Shown: positions 45,716 through 58,332 of the stretch, piece by piece
How positions within the stretch are numbered: position 1 is the first letter of the stretch
How the letters are laid out: each line of letters opens with the position of its first letter
Assembly: GCA_963971225.1 (NCBI GenBank)
Contig: OZ020269.1
Coordinates: 39,019,264 to 39,083,263, forward strand
Length of the DNA stretch: 64,000 bases
Direction of reading: 5' to 3'
From: Melieria omissa
Lineage: Eukaryota > Arthropoda > Insecta > Diptera > Ulidiidae
Translations under genes and position numbers: made by a program
The notes under the pieces: model-generated
What the model was told of the DNA's origin: nothing
Database searches by the model: none
The model's input: the letters and a program-made list of their open reading frames with translations, nothing else

Positions 45716-48590
45716 GCGGGGCGACTTTAACGCATGGGCCGTAGAGTGGGGATGTAGGATGACCAACCCAAAAGGCAAGACGCTCCTGGATGGTCTGGCG
45801 CTACTGAACGTTACCCTGCTCAACACTGGCAGTGAGCATACATTTAACAAAAATGGCGCGGGGTCTGTCATGGACATAGCATTCATAAGCGCAAGCCTAT
45901 GCAGATCCACCAGTTGGTGCGTAAGTGATTGCTACACGCAAAGCGACCACCGCGCGATTGTCATTAACGTAGGACAGCCCCAAGCCGCGCCCGGGAGAAC
46001 ACAATGGCACCTAGGCTGGAAATCGACGAGAAGCTATTCGAGATGGTATTGACCGACGCAAGCGCCACGGGCACAGCAGAAATGGTGGCGGTTGAACTAA
46101 TGAAAGCGATAACGGCGGCGTGCGACATAGCAATGGCGCGTCGCAAATATACCAAAAAACGAAAGCCTGCGTACTGGTGGAATTGCGACATTGCGGCGAT
46201 ACGAGCGCAGTGCATCCGTGCGAGAAGATTATGCCAACGCGCACAAGGCACAGACAGCTTTGCACTCCATAGGGAGGCGTACAAAGCAAAACGCAAACTG
46301 CTTAAAAATGCTATACGCGATAGAAAGCGCAAAACTTTTACAGAGCTGTGCAACGAGGTCGAAAATAATCCATGGGGCTTTGCTTATAAGCTAGTGATGA
46401 AAAACCGAAAGAGCACAGCGCAGCCAACGTGCCCAGAATTGCTAGCGCGCACTGTCGACACCCTGTTTCCTGAGCATCCTGCGTTCGACAGAGCTCGTAT
46501 GGACGCACATCCGGAAAACATTCTGGAGGTCACCGCAGGGGACATAGAAGAGGTGGGAAGCAAACTACCAACAAAGAAAGCACCGGGGCCAGATGGCGTT
46601 CCAAACGCGGCGCTTAAAAGAGCCTTAGCCTGCAACCCTAGCGTGTTTGCGAAAGTGTACAACACGTGCTTCCATGATGGTGTCTTTCCGAGCATCTGGA
46701 AGACGTAGCGGCTGCTGCTCATACCAAAATCCGCGAATCACTCCCCACCGACAGCGTACCGCCCACTATGCATGCTCAACAACGCAGGCAAGTTGCTCGA
46801 GCAGCTTATTAAAAGTCGGCTAGAGGCATGCATTGAAGGACAGCTATCTGAATACCAGTTCGGTTTCAGGAAGAGGCGCGCGACAGCTGAAGCAATCGGG
46901 GTGGTGAAAGCTATAGTTTAAAAAGCCATCGATGGCAAGCGCTGGCTGGGCGGCTGTAAGGAATACTGCCTGGTAGTCACATTAGATGTCAAAAATGCCT
47001 TCAATAGCGCTAGCTGGAAGGAAATCCTCAATGCCCTGAGTAGATTCCATGTACCTGGCTACCTATATAATATCGTGTCTGACTACGTCCGCAACAGAAC
47101 CCTCTGCTACAGCAGCGAAAAATGCATCGTACACCGCAAAGTCGCAGCAGGGGTCCCACAAGGGTCTGTACTAGGCCCCCTGCTGTGGAACATTATGTAC
47201 GACGGTATATTGCGCTTGCCCGTCCCGAAAGGCACAACGATTGTTGGCTTTGCCGACGACATTTCTGTTGTCGTAGTTGCCAAAACACTAGCGATCATCG
47301 TCTGTTCTGCGGAGAGCGTGGCATCCGCAGTGCAGGAATGGCTGCGCGCCAAGTCGCTGATCCTGGCAGCGCATAAAACAGAGGCCGACCTAATCAGCAG
47401 TCGCAAAGTGGTTGAACGAGTTTCGATACGGGTTGGAGACAGCCTGATCGAATCCAAGCCAAACGTGAAGTACCTCGGCGTACTAATCGACCACCGTCTG
47501 TGCTTCCGCGACCACGTTGAGTATGCAAATAAAAAAGCACCAACGACAACCACAGCGCTGCCCAGAATTATGGCGAGCACAAGCGGGCCGCGCCAGCACT
47601 GCAGACAGCTACTCATCGGCGTGATAATGTCCATTCTACTGTATGGAGCAATAATATGGAAGGACGCCTTTAAACGCGACACGTATGTACGCGGCATGAA
47701 GTCGACATACCGCCGATGCGCCCTCAGGGTTTGCTACCGAACAGTGTCGGAGGACGCTGTCCTGGTGATAGCGGGGCTACTCCCACTCGACTTGGCTGCG
47801 AACCAGCAAGTCATAGTGCTGACGGCAAGGCGCGAGCTCCCAGACACCGACATCAACACACTCAAGCGCGAAACTTGGCAAAAATGCGTAGCCCAATGGC
47901 AAGCAAGGTGGGATAGTGCGCCAAACGGAAGGTGGACGCACCGCCTTATCCCTAATTTGGCCACATGGCTAGGCAAAGCACACGGCGAAGTAGATTTCTA
48001 CTTGACCCAAATCCTCAGCGGCCATGGATGCTTTAAAGCGTACCTGCACCGATTCGGGCACGAAGTCGACCCCTACTGTGAGCACTGCGGCCCAGGAACA
48101 CAGGAGGATGCGGAGCACGCCCTCTTCACCTGCCCGCGATTTGAACAGCAGAGGAGCAGAATGCGCGAGGCTTTGGGCCACAATGTCGGGCCGGAGGATC
48201 TTGTGGTACATATGGTCACATCCATAGATGCCTGGAATGCGGTGTGCACTATGTCCGCACACATCTTACACCAGCTACGCAGAAGTGAGCAGCAACGACG
48301 GACTCATGAACGCGAACAAGCTGCCGCTTAATGCGGCACTAGCGCATAAAACACGTACAGAGAACAGGAACGGAACCCCGACGTACTGACGACAAGGAAA
48401 ACTGACGATAGTGACATAGACGTTTCGAGCAAATTGCTCAATCCGTCTCCCGACGAAATACCTGACGGTAGTACCGGGGGGAAATACGGACACGAGAGAG
48501 ATGTTTTTAGTGTGTTAAAGTCACGCACTGACGGGGAGTTGGCTTTTGATGCTTTTCATCTCTATAAAAAAAAAAAAAAAAAAAAAAAAA
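45716..48590 (+). mobile_element. 5'-truncated R1-type LINE
   Basis: The 15-bp duplication ACACACCTCAACAGG is at 45701-45715 and 48591-48605. A poly(A) run of about 25 bases ends the element at 48590. The 5' end lies inside the endonuclease domain (GDFNAWAVEWG), so the start is lost. GC content is well above that of its surroundings. Confidence 0.85.
46004..48331 (+). pseudogene. R1-type LINE ORF2: endonuclease end, RT, C-terminal knuckle
   Basis: The endonuclease end (DFNAWAVEWG, QSDHRAIVINV) is in one frame up to about 46050. The rest is in another frame that continues to 48331: KKAPGPDGVPNAALKRAL, EYQFGFRKRRATAEAI, VVTLDVKNAFNSASW, GVPQGSVLGPLLWNIMYD, FADDI near 47250, and the knuckle CEHCGPGTQEDAEHALFTCP near 48080. 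Breaks: one frameshift at 46004-46050, TAG at 46706-46708 and TAA at 46918-46920. FADD, the GxPQGSVLGP motif and the C-terminal CCHC are typical of the R1 clade. Confidence 0.85.
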
Positions 48591-48744
48591 ACACACCTCA
48601 ACAGGTGCAGGACCAATGGTGGCAAATAGGGGCACTCCGCCAATAGTAATTAGACGGACATTTATGGGGTCCGCAGACCAAATCAATCGCAGGCCACCTC
48701 ACTCAGCCTCTGGTTGACGATCAGCTTTGTGCACACACCTCAAC

Positions 48745-51160
48745 AGGTGCAGGTATTATTTCTGTAATCTTATTGAATAGTAGCTTAATTCGAAAATTTA
48801 ATAATAATTTATAATAATAATAAATAATAATAATTTGGGGGGATTTTGGGTGTTAGAACCCCCCCATAGCCTATAATTTGTCAACATTTTCAATCATTAT
48901 GCATCCGTTGTACGTTCCCACATTAGCAAAAAGGTCTTACATCTTTAAAAATTTAAAAGAATAATAACAAACAATTTTTTGGGCGAAACTAATTTGTTTT
49001 TCTAATAGTTCCGTTTAGGCGCAATACAGCGATTGCCTTGATCTAAAAACATGTAGTGAAGTCGCCGACCAGAGTGTCCTTCAGGATGTCGGAACAAGCT
49101 TTTTGGATGGTTTCTACGTTCTCAAAACGCTTTTTTCTTCGGCAAATGCATTTTTTTTAAAGGTGAAAGTCGCACGGCTTTGCATGAAAACGTGAAAACG
49201 AGGAGTGGTTGCTGGTTAAAATTCGACTTTTAGTAAAAAAAAAATTCAAAACAAGTGTCGATCGATGAGATGGCATCTTTCGATAGCCAAATGTTCAGTT
49301 AAAATGCTATTGATAAATGTATGCTATTGAGATGCGTAACCTTCGCCTTACCAAAGATTTTTGTATACGTCGTTTACCAATGTCGTTCATCTGGATGACC
49401 CCAGGCACTTCCGCCGCTATTTTGAGTAAAACTCACAATAATGATATAATAATATATAAATTTTTTTCATACCTCAGTATTTAGTATCTTCCTCTGGCGA
49501 TAGATCGTTTTTTGAAAAAAAGGCCTAAATTTAATGATTTATTTTGCAACTATGGAAAATGTTAGAAAAACTTCTTTCCCGAGCTTTTATTGAATACATA
49601 ATGAGGTATGCGAAAAAATTTTACTGTGAGTTTTATTCACAATGGCAGCAAAAGCGCCTTGGATCATCCGGGTATGTATTTTGTATACAAAATGACAGCT
49701 TAAACATGAACAAAATTTCTAAAAAAATATATGTTCATGTTATTGAAAAGTATCTTCAAATTTGTGCAGTTATTCGAAATCATAGCTTAAAACTCTGGCA
49801 GATATTAAACATGAATATTAAAAAGATCTCCCGGGTGGGTGGTAAGTAAAGCGAAGGTTAAATCCAATTTCAAGAATTTCAATGAAGGTTTTGGCTAATA
49901 TTTTATGAATTACCGCCCAGTTTTGATGTAATCTACGGTGATCGGGGATTTCAGTTGGCTAACACGTTGGTCATCATTTATGTTCTGACAATGGTTTTTA
50001 AATCACGTTTACCACTTATGAACTCCACCACGGTATAAACAATCATCATTATAAACTTGGTTCATCAATTTAAATGCTTCGGTCAAAGTTTAAACATTTT
50101 TAAATCAAAATTTAATATTGGGGGTTTGTTCGATGCTCATTTTTGTACGATGACACAAACATACTTCCACTTCAGATGCAATAACTTCGCTTTCAGTCCA
50201 CCAAATTTCATGAAATGTTTACCAAAAATCGGGAAAAAGTTTAATTTCCAATGCATTAATTCACATTAGCCACCACTTAATTCCCTATTTGGAAAGTTCA
50301 GTTTTCTTAACCCTTTCGGTTATTCTATGCCATATGGTATAGTCTCTTTTCAGTGCCTGTTTTAGGTCAAAAACTTGTGCATACTATATTTTTCAATTTT
50401 TGTATTTTTCTCTGCAGATTTTTATACCAAATCATGAAAAAAATATTTTGATTAGTGTACCAAGTAACTTGTAAGGGTTCAGAAAGTGCGCAGTCCTATC
50501 GAGCTGCGTATTTTACAAAAAGAGGTCACTTCGTACTTTTATTTATTCTATTACAAAAATCAATTTATTTTATAGGTTTATGTAAGTAATCTAGTAGGTA
50601 TTTATTGCTTTAGTAAGTGTACAAAAAGTTAGATCCCAAATATAGTTCACTAAGGCTGTACGATTTTTTTTATTTTTTACTATGCCATATTTCATGATGC
50701 CCAAAAACCACTTTTTCGAACAATATTTAAAAAAATTACTTTTGATTATTCATTATGTAGGCTTAAACAGTAATAAAATGGAAAAGAATGACTTTTAAAG
50801 TTAAAAACAAAAAAGAAGTACCGAAAGGGTTAAAAAAGGGGGGAAAAAAATTGTAAACCCCCCCATGACCAAGTTCTGGCTACGCCCCTGGGTTTATTAC
50901 AAAAGAAAGGTGAAAGACACCTTTCTACTTAAATGCTTTTTCGCCTAAGGTAATTAAGCGCTTCTATATAAATAAAATCCATATATTGTGCAATTTTTAG
51001 CATTAGATTTATTCAATCTTACCTATATAAAGATAAGCAAGTATATAACATAAGGTTATTGCTTGCGGATAATTATAATTAAAATCTTAAACTAATAATA
51101 ATTTGATGTTGTTGAACTTGAATTGTTACATTAATTACAAATCTCATCAGCTTCAGTTAA
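48745..51160. other. Intergenic, weak hAT-like traces
   Basis: GGGGGGATTTTGGG with GAACCCCCCC near 48836-48865, and CTGGCTACGCCCCTG near 50876, look like single ends of hAT-type MITEs. No matching opposite ends were found. CCGAAAGGG-type words recur at 50311 and 50821. No gene. Confidence 0.35.
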
Positions 51161-51164
51161 ATCT

Positions 51165-51300
51165 GGGTTAGGTTAAGGTGGCTGTCTAGGCATAGGACTT
51201 GCCGAAAGACACACTTAGCCCACAAAATGGGTCCGTTGTGATACCACAACAGAAAATTTCCAACTTCGTATAGAGAGAGCCAGGCGATGACAGGGAAAGT
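51165..51300. repeat. Possible retroposon fragment
   Basis: GGGTTAGGTTAAGGTGGCTG and GACACACTTAGCCCAC resemble a repeat I recall from fruit-fly genomes. No structure was found to confirm this. Confidence 0.3.
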
Positions 51301-51325
51301 AACTTATAGCACAGAATAAACAGTA

Positions 51326-51856
51326 CACCCATACCTCGTTTTGCGTCGTTTCGTTTTGCGTTGTTTCGAAATTGCGTCGCTGCTAAATTAGTACTAATTT
51401 TCACTGTGCGTCGTTAGATTTTCGAAGTTGCGTTGTTTTGGATTGGAGTCTTTAATTTTTTTGTTGTAATTTTCCTTTTTTTCTAAAAGATGACACGACT
51501 TTTGTTTCTAATTGCGCCATCCCATTGCCGACTTACGACAACAGCCACTGTCTGACTCATCAGACAGTGATTAATTTTTATTTTGTTCTTATAAATTAAT
51601 TGACTATTTTATTTTGTTTTAATTGAATTTGTTTTTTTGTTTTTTGTATGTATGTAATAAAATTTTATATTATTTTTGTTTTTTAAATGTTTACTTTGTT
51701 AAATTTTCTTTTTAAAAAGTAGTATTTTCGTAACCCTGGAACCTATCTTCGATGTTTACATGGTTTGCTATAGAAAATCATAATTCACTTTGCGTCGTTT
51801 AAATTTGCGTCGTGTATTTTTGGAACGTAACCACGACGCAAAGTGAGGTATGGGTG
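51326..51856. mobile_element. 531-bp pogo/Tigger-like MITE
   Basis: Ends CACCCATACCTCGTTTTGCG and the inverse of CACCCATACCTCACTTTGCG, flanked by TA. TTGCGTCGTTT motifs repeat near both ends. The CCTCGNTTTGCG style of end with TA duplication fits pogo/Tigger. Confidence 0.75.
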
Positions 51857-51859
51857 TAT

Positions 51860-53035
51860 ACAGAAGGCGCATCTGAAATAATTTTGCGATTTCATTTCAG
51901 ACGCGGGCGGGAAGCAACAAAGGTGAGGAAAATGTAAAGAGAACCGAGAGAGTAAGCGCGACTTGATGTACACGCATAGATTCGATGGTTTTGGGCTTTA
52001 TTCTCATTTCGACAACAACACGCAATGTTGTTGCTTTCCGCAGCAAGCCAGCTTGGCTTTACTCGGGCACATTGAAATGGTGGTTGATTTGACAAAGCGA
52101 TCGCCAAGGCAAATTCAATAGGTAGTTGCAGCACAAGAACTGATTAAACTTTTTTCTTTGATAACTAGCACAACATTGTAGCAATAGTTTTCCACTTATT
52201 ATCACTTTCTTAATGCGGGTTGGTTGTACCAATATTTTTACAAATATGTTTATTTTCATTGTAGCGATTTGTACTTTTTACAACATCTATTTTACAAACA
52301 GACCAAAAGAACTAATAAAATCCATTGAATTTTTTTTTTCCGTAGTGCTACCACCTTATTTATTCGTCTTGGCGTTCGCTCAATCAATTTTTCTATGCAA
52401 ACTTTGCCTGTCCACTTCTTGTTCTTGTTTAAAAAAAGCAAGCGGAGAGCAAGCACGAGCCACCACCAACATGCAAGCGGCACATCGCTTTGTTGCCCAA
52501 CAACAACAACCACAGTGTGTGGTGCGCGGTCGCAGCTTCTCAGCTTACGCTCTCGCGCTCTGTGCGTTCTCGTCCCCTTTACTGCTTCCCCCGCATCTAC
52601 AAACGGGTCCTACCGCTGGAACCCGCAAAGAAAATTTTCTTTACACCAGATGCGCATTCTGTATATTGTTTGTTCTGTGCTTATAGTCTATTCCTCCTCT
52701 TTATTTTGGCAACCGTGATAATATTCCCAACTGTCAATAGTTACCTATGACGAGTATGTTGTCATGGCATGACAATGCTCTTGCTCTGCTTGTTGTCTAT
52801 GTCGGAGAAGAACGACCATATTGTTAGTTTACAGGTAGAAAGATGTTTTCCTGCTGTAATTGTGGTGTTGTAACCTGGAAGGGCTACGACGCACATTGGG
52901 GTAAATATGCCGAAAACCCGCGCATTACGGCTAAACTTAAAGTTACTGCCTAACTTTTTTAAATTGTTTCGTAATCTGCATGCATGTAACACTTCGTTCA
53001 ATAATGTGTGTGACTAACTAATTAAAACACATTTT
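51860..53035. other. Intergenic
   Basis: Has CAACAACAACAACCACA near 52499 and a stretch (52440-52690) resembling the flanks of the MITE at 37843. Open frames of 60-157 codons overlap on both strands without motifs. No gene supported. Confidence 0.4.
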
Positions 53036-53039
53036 TTTG

Positions 53040-54222
53040 CCAAAATTCGTTTTTATTCATCAACATAGTCCCCTTTTAGGGAGATACAATCATTCCAACG
53101 CTTTTCCAATCTTTCGATACCGCCTTTGTAGAACGATTTTTTTTTTGCCTTCAAAATAGGCGTTAGATTCGGCGATTACTTCATCATTTGAGCCAAATCT
53201 CTTACCACGGAGCATCTTTTTGAGGTCTGCGAAGAGCCAGTAGTCGCTGGGGGCCAGATCTGGAGAATACGATGGATTTTGCGACGTGAGGCCGAACATT
53301 GTCGTGTTGGAGGATGACTTTGTCATGTCGCTCTTGATATTGTGGCCGCTGTTCTTTTAGCGCGCGACTAAGGCGCATCAGTTGCGTTCGGTAGCGATCT
53401 CCTGTGATGGTTTCACCCGGTTTTAAGAGCTCGTAGTAAATCACACCGAGCTGATCCCACCAAATACAAATCATAACCTTGGCGCCGTGAATATTCGGTT
53501 TTGCCTTCGACGAAGAAGCATGCCCGGGCTTTCCCCATGATTTTCTGCGTTTAGGATTATCGTATCGAACCCACTTTTCATCACCGGTTACGATTCGATG
53601 TAAAAACCCCTTACGATTTTGTCTTTGAAGCAGTTGCTCACATACAAATAGACGGCGCTCGATGTCCCTCGGTTTCAACTCGTACGGCACCCAGTTTCCT
53701 TCTTTCTGAATCATGCCCAGGGCCTTGAGACGTTTTGAAATGACTTGCTGACTCACTCCCAACGATTCGGCAAGCTCTTCTTGGGTTTGGCATGAATCTT
53801 CATCAAGCAATGCTTCTAGTTGTTCATCTTTGAAGGTTTTTTCTCTTCCACCACCATGTTTGTCTTCGACATCGAAATCACCATTTTTAAAACGTTGAAA
53901 CCACTCCCGACACGTTCTTTCACTCAGAGCAGCATCACCGTAAGTTTCTGAGAGCATTCGATGCGCTTCAGCTGCATTTTTTTTCGAATTGTAACAGAAA
54001 AGTAAAACTTCCCGCAAATGGCGAGAATTGGGCACATAAACGGACATTTTCGAGCGTGAATAATACGAAAACAAGAACAACTGTCACTGAAACGGCGATT
54101 ACAATTCGTTAGGCACTGTCCACACTCACTTTAAAGGCATTACCATCTATGTATTTCAACCAGCCTCAGCCGGTACAGCCACCTATCGGAAAACGGCGGA
54201 AGCAAAGTTGTACACCTGATAA
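53040..54222 (-). pseudogene. Mariner element, transposase with catalytic-region deletion
   Basis: Start ATG at 54047. N-terminal HTH (REVLLFCYNSKKNAAEAHRM, LSERTCREWFQRFKNGDF), WVPYELKPRDIERR linker, first Asp VTGDEKWVRYDN, second Asp VILQHDNVRPH. After HVAK the frame breaks near 53285 and resumes with SPDLAPSDYWLF (third Asp). The roughly 20 residues normally between are missing. The 5' end GTTGTACACCTGA near 54207-54219 is a mauritiana-type terminus. No matching 3' terminus was found. Confidence 0.85.
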
Positions 54223-54393
54223 TAAAAACCTTCGTTAAATTAGAAACACTTTTGGGAGAACAAATTCGTAATTTCAAAAAGCCATCTTAAATCTCGAAAA
54301 AAACCAAAATCTTGCTTCGTTACTACGATCTGGCCATTTTTTTAAGCTACCCGAGCAGGAGGATTAGATTGTTTTGCGATCAGAGCATTATAA

Positions 54394-55276
54394 CACTAGT
54401 CGACAAAAAATGGGAAAATCGCGTACACCTAAAAATAAAAGTGTTTTCTAGGGTAACTTTGGCCGCTGAACACGAAACTGAAAATCAAAAAATTTTTTAA
54501 GAAGCGTTTTCGAAAAATCTTCGAAAAACGAGTTTTTTTCCTGTTGTTGTATTTATGAGCACATATCTCCTAAAAGAATTATCCGATTAACACGAGCTGT
54601 CCGTCGTTAAGAAGATAATACCTTAGACTATCTAGTAACATATAGATTGTCCAAATCATATGAGCTTTGGGGAAGTTACTGACGGTGAAAGTTGTAACAA
54701 AGTGAATTTTTCGACCAATTTAAAAAATCATAAATTTTCAAAATAGATTATCTCCTCTGGTTTTAAATTCTAAAATTAAATATTAAGCCTAACATCAATA
54801 GAATTCAAAGATAAATGACAAAGTTATGATGCAGTGAGTGAAAACACCAACTTTACATTTATTAGACCGTGCGAACAATTTTTTTTTATTTTTCCGAGAC
54901 CCATCCAAATTTTGATCTAGACGTGAAACTAGAGATCATTTATAGTATCCTGGCATAGTCAGTGTTACATTTTCTGACCCAAAGTCCTTTTTAAAGGACT
55001 TTAAATTTTAAGGACATACGCATTTCAAATATTTTTTTTAAATATATGCGCTAGTGCAATGATGAAGATAAGGGGTATCAAATGAAGGAGGAAAATGGTC
55101 TCCTTTTAACTAAATTTCCTATTTTGAACTTTCAGGACCAAAATATGTCAGGTATGGAAAACATACATGTTTTGAATTTCAGTCTGTAGATTCATACATC
55201 TAAATTTTATTCTATTTCAAAGTTCTAGTCTAGAAAACACTTTTATTTTTAGGTGCATTTTTCGTGTCGAGGAGTG
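54394..55276. mobile_element. 883-bp CACTA-end MITE
   Basis: Flanked by TAA on both sides. Ends CACTAGTCGACAAAAAATG and the inverse of CACTCCTCGACACGAAAAATG, then a second inverted block ACCTAAAAATAAAAGTGTTT / its partner at 55228. CAC ends and a 3-bp TAA duplication suggest the CMC group. No coding frame. Confidence 0.75.
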
Positions 55277-55279
55277 TAA

Positions 55280-56699
55280 TCTAAATCTTCAGAAATGTAC
55301 AGAAATATTTTATAAAACCCTGTAGCAGCGACTTTATACAAAAAGATCTGAAAAAAAGTATTTCCCCTACAATAAGAGAATGTAAGAAGCCCATTTTTAG
55401 CTTACAAGGAGCACAGAATTGCTTTCGTAAAAGACTCCATAAAAGAACAAAACCGGATTTCCGGGACGATGTGTGCGATCCAACCAATAATTTTTATAAT
55501 TGGTTGTAATATCAGTAAATTTGTGTGACTTCTACAAAGTTTAGTGAGGTTAAGTAATTGTGTAATTCACACAAGTTTACATGCAAACTCTAAGATTGCG
55601 ATATCTTACCTTTAACTTAGAATTTTGTATTTGCCAGTTTTGCACAAAATTTTAAATTATACAAATACAAATACAATACAAATGATTCTTAACGGTGTTT
55701 TTTTGTATGCAGAAACTTTCCGCCCACCCTGTATATATAGAGTTCTGTCTAAATCGAATCTCAATTGACATAAATCACTGATTAAAGATCATTTTTATTA
55801 ATGGATATCTTCAGTCCGAAATATCGATAAAACCCGATATTTGATAAAATACTTCGAAAGAGAGCAAATTGACTTGCATTACCGGGCGAAAACCTTCGAC
55901 TAAAGTATTCGGTTATTTTGGCCGAAGCCAAAGATTTAAAATTGACCGAATACCGAACTCGAAGACGAATATTCGATCAGGAACCAGTATTTAGTCTTAT
56001 TGCGAAGAGTCTGGCAACTTGTTTGTTTACAAAAAACGTCGACAGGGAAATAATGGAGCAAAAATAAAGTCTTTTGGATGGTGTCGATCGCATGGAACCA
56101 GCTATGATCAGCACTGCCGCTCTTTGAATCGGATCCACCCGGCTGTCCACCTGCTCAATAGAAAAGGATGGTCCTACTCACGAAAATGAATATTCAGTGC
56201 ATTATACGTGGTTGAAGGCCCGTAATCGTATCGAGCCAATGCGCTTTTTTCATGAATTCAAGTCGCTTTGAAAATGCGTATAAATGGTTAAACATTTTCA
56301 AAGCGCTTTGAAAATCATTTTCAAGTAAAACAGGTCCAAACCCAGAAACGTAGTCACGTAGGCAAAAGTTTGTCCTTTGTGTCCTGTCCTGACATGCACC
56401 TCCTTCCTTAAGTAAGTAAAACTGGTTGTGAAAGGTAAGTACGTCACGCGTACCTCTCACTCCTACTACGCTGATAAGAATCGGCTACAAGTAACTGTTA
56501 ACCAATATGAAGGCGATAGGATATTGAATGCTTTTAAGTTTTATTGGGCTGAAAAGTAGATGGCCACAGTAATAAGGTAAGTAATAAGGCAGTTGATTAT
56601 AACTTATTATCAACTGCAATGCGGGAAACTCCATCTACAGAGCCGAAGAATTAGGCAGAAAAAAGGGTCCAAGTAACCCAGAAGTGCTGAAAAGTGTTG
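55280..56699. other. Intergenic
   Basis: 55850-55990 resembles the GAAACCGAA-type repeat at 28130. No gene or element ends supported elsewhere. Confidence 0.35.
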
Positions 56700-57400
56700 T
56701 TAGCATATATGGGAATAACCCCACGAGGTCGCCTTGAGATGCTGCAGCTGCATCAGGCACATCGCAATCAACTGAGATGCAACGTAAGCGAAGTCAATGA
56801 TTAAGGACCTACGAACAGCAGAAAGTGCCTGACTGGTCGGATGCAAAAGAAAAAATAGCGAAGACGCGAGCTCGAAAACTTTATGACGATTACGTTACCA
56901 AGTTCAATTGCGTGATTCTCGATGATGAAACCTAATGTAAGATGGACTTCAAGCAGTTGCCTGGGAATGCCTATTTCACTACAAACAATAAGAATGGAAC
57001 ACAAAGAAAATAAGTGAAATACACCAAATTTCCAAAACGCTTCATGGTTTGGCAAGCTATTTGCTCATGGGGTCTACGGAGCAAGGCGTTCATTACGATA
57101 GGAACAATTAACTCTAGAATTTATATAGAAGAATGCCGTCAAAGACGTCTTCTACAATTTATTGAATAGCACAAAGGAACAGTTTTGTTTTGGTCAGACC
57201 TAGCGACAAGCCACTACTTCAGGTCAACTATGGAATGGTATGAAGGAAATTGTGTCACGGTGGTCCCAAAAGAGGCAATTCCTCCGAACTGCCTGGAACT
57301 TTGGCCTATTGAAGTATATTGGGCTGTAATGAAGCGAACCCTAAGAAAAACAAAAGTTTGCAAAAATGATGAAATTCTTGGTAGAAGATTATAGGGTCAA
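56700..57400 (+). pseudogene. DD37E IS630-type transposase remnant
   Basis: One frame holds KLYDDYVTKFNCVILDDET (first Asp), FPKRFMVWQAICSWG, VLFWSDLATSHY (second Asp), and CLELWPIEVYWAVMKRTL with the Glu. Counting gives 37 residues between the second Asp and this Glu. Three stop codons interrupt it in frame. Similar to the ITmD37E transposases of mosquitoes by this spacing. Ends of the element were not found. Confidence 0.75.
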
Positions 57401-57414
57401 TAACGAACATTAAC

Positions 57415-57780
57415 TAGAAGATATGCGCCGATTGCGTGAAGCAATACGAAACAAACGACCGGATTTGAGGCAAACAAATTCATGGATTTACATCAGGATA
57501 ATACCTCTGCTCACACATAGTTGCTTGTTCGTGATTTGTTTGACCAAAACCACCGTAATCATGCCTCAGTAAGCGTATTCACCGAACTTGGCCCATGCGA
57601 TTTTATCTCTTTCCCAAAACTGAACGACCCACGGAAGAACGGATATTTGCGATTGAGGAGATAAAGGCCAGACCAGAAAGCGCAGAACAGAAATGCCTTG
57701 AGCATTGGAAAAAGCATTAGCACAAGTGTAAAATATCTAAGGGGATTACTTTGAAAGGCAGCGACAGCGGCTGAAAGGCC
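57415..57780 (+). pseudogene. Second mariner transposase remnant
   Basis: Reads LREAIRNKRPDLRQTNSWI, then in other frames a DNxSAHT-like catalytic block, VIMPQ, and GDYFER near 57745. These are C-terminal landmarks of mariner transposases. Heavily mutated. It abuts the DD37E remnant. Confidence 0.65.
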
Positions 57781-58019
57781 CCATTCTTCAATTTTATTAC
57801 CAACCTGTAGGACAACAGCAATTGTAAACTAACAAAAGTAACAATTTATCATTTCAACACATAACGTCTGAACAACAAAATTAAAGGAACATTCACTTTC
57901 AATCATTTTTCTAATTCTTATTAGCATTCGACATACATACAAAATTAAAAAACGTTAGCAGTCATGTGTATATTAAAAAGTATGCATACAAATAAACATA
58001 AAAATTCATGTATAAGAAA

Positions 58020-58300
58020 AACAACCTAATAACAACCTGTATTAACACCTAAAAAATAACGTTTTCTCTTTCGGTGGCTGTCCTCTCAGCTGGAAATGGC
58101 AAACCTCTGAGAGTAAAAAATTGCTTATGAAAGAGCTCCAAACCTGCCGTTCGGAACCGGCATAAAACTGTAGGTCCCTTCCACCCGCGTACAAATTCAC
58201 ACGCACAACACAGGTGATTGCGGGAAGCTAGGCTTTAGTCTCGCGTAGTCTCAAGATTTCAACACAACAGAAAGTCAGTAATAGTTAACAAAATTAAAGG
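58020..58300. repeat. Dispersed repeat, retroposon 3'-type
   Basis: Has CCTCTCAGCTGGAAATGGCA, GCCGTTCGGAACCGGC and ACTGTAGGTCCC. This combination recalls a repeat seen widely in tephritid fly genomes, from memory. TTAACAAAATTAAAGGAACATTCA flanks it on both sides (near 57879 and 58286) in a longer direct match. Confidence 0.45.
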
Positions 58301-58332
58301 AACATTCATTATCAATATTTTTCTAATTCTTA

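Larger units (their letters stand above)
45559..48740. repeat. 142-bp tandem repeat interrupted by a LINE
   Basis: ACACACCTCAACAGG occurs at 45701, 48591 and 48733. The segments before the first and third share CATTTATG, CGCAGACCAAATC and AATCGC-type text. The distance 48591 to 48733 gives a 142-bp unit. The R1-type LINE lies inside one copy. Confidence 0.7.

Noticed and set aside
50811..50890. Complete hAT MITE ending CTGGCTACGCCCCTG
   Set aside because: Only one end was found; no inverted partner or 8-bp duplication upstream.
52213..52750. Overlapping frames of up to 157 codons
   Set aside because: Several frames and both strands are equally open here, there are no domains, and part of the segment resembles a repeat near 38480.
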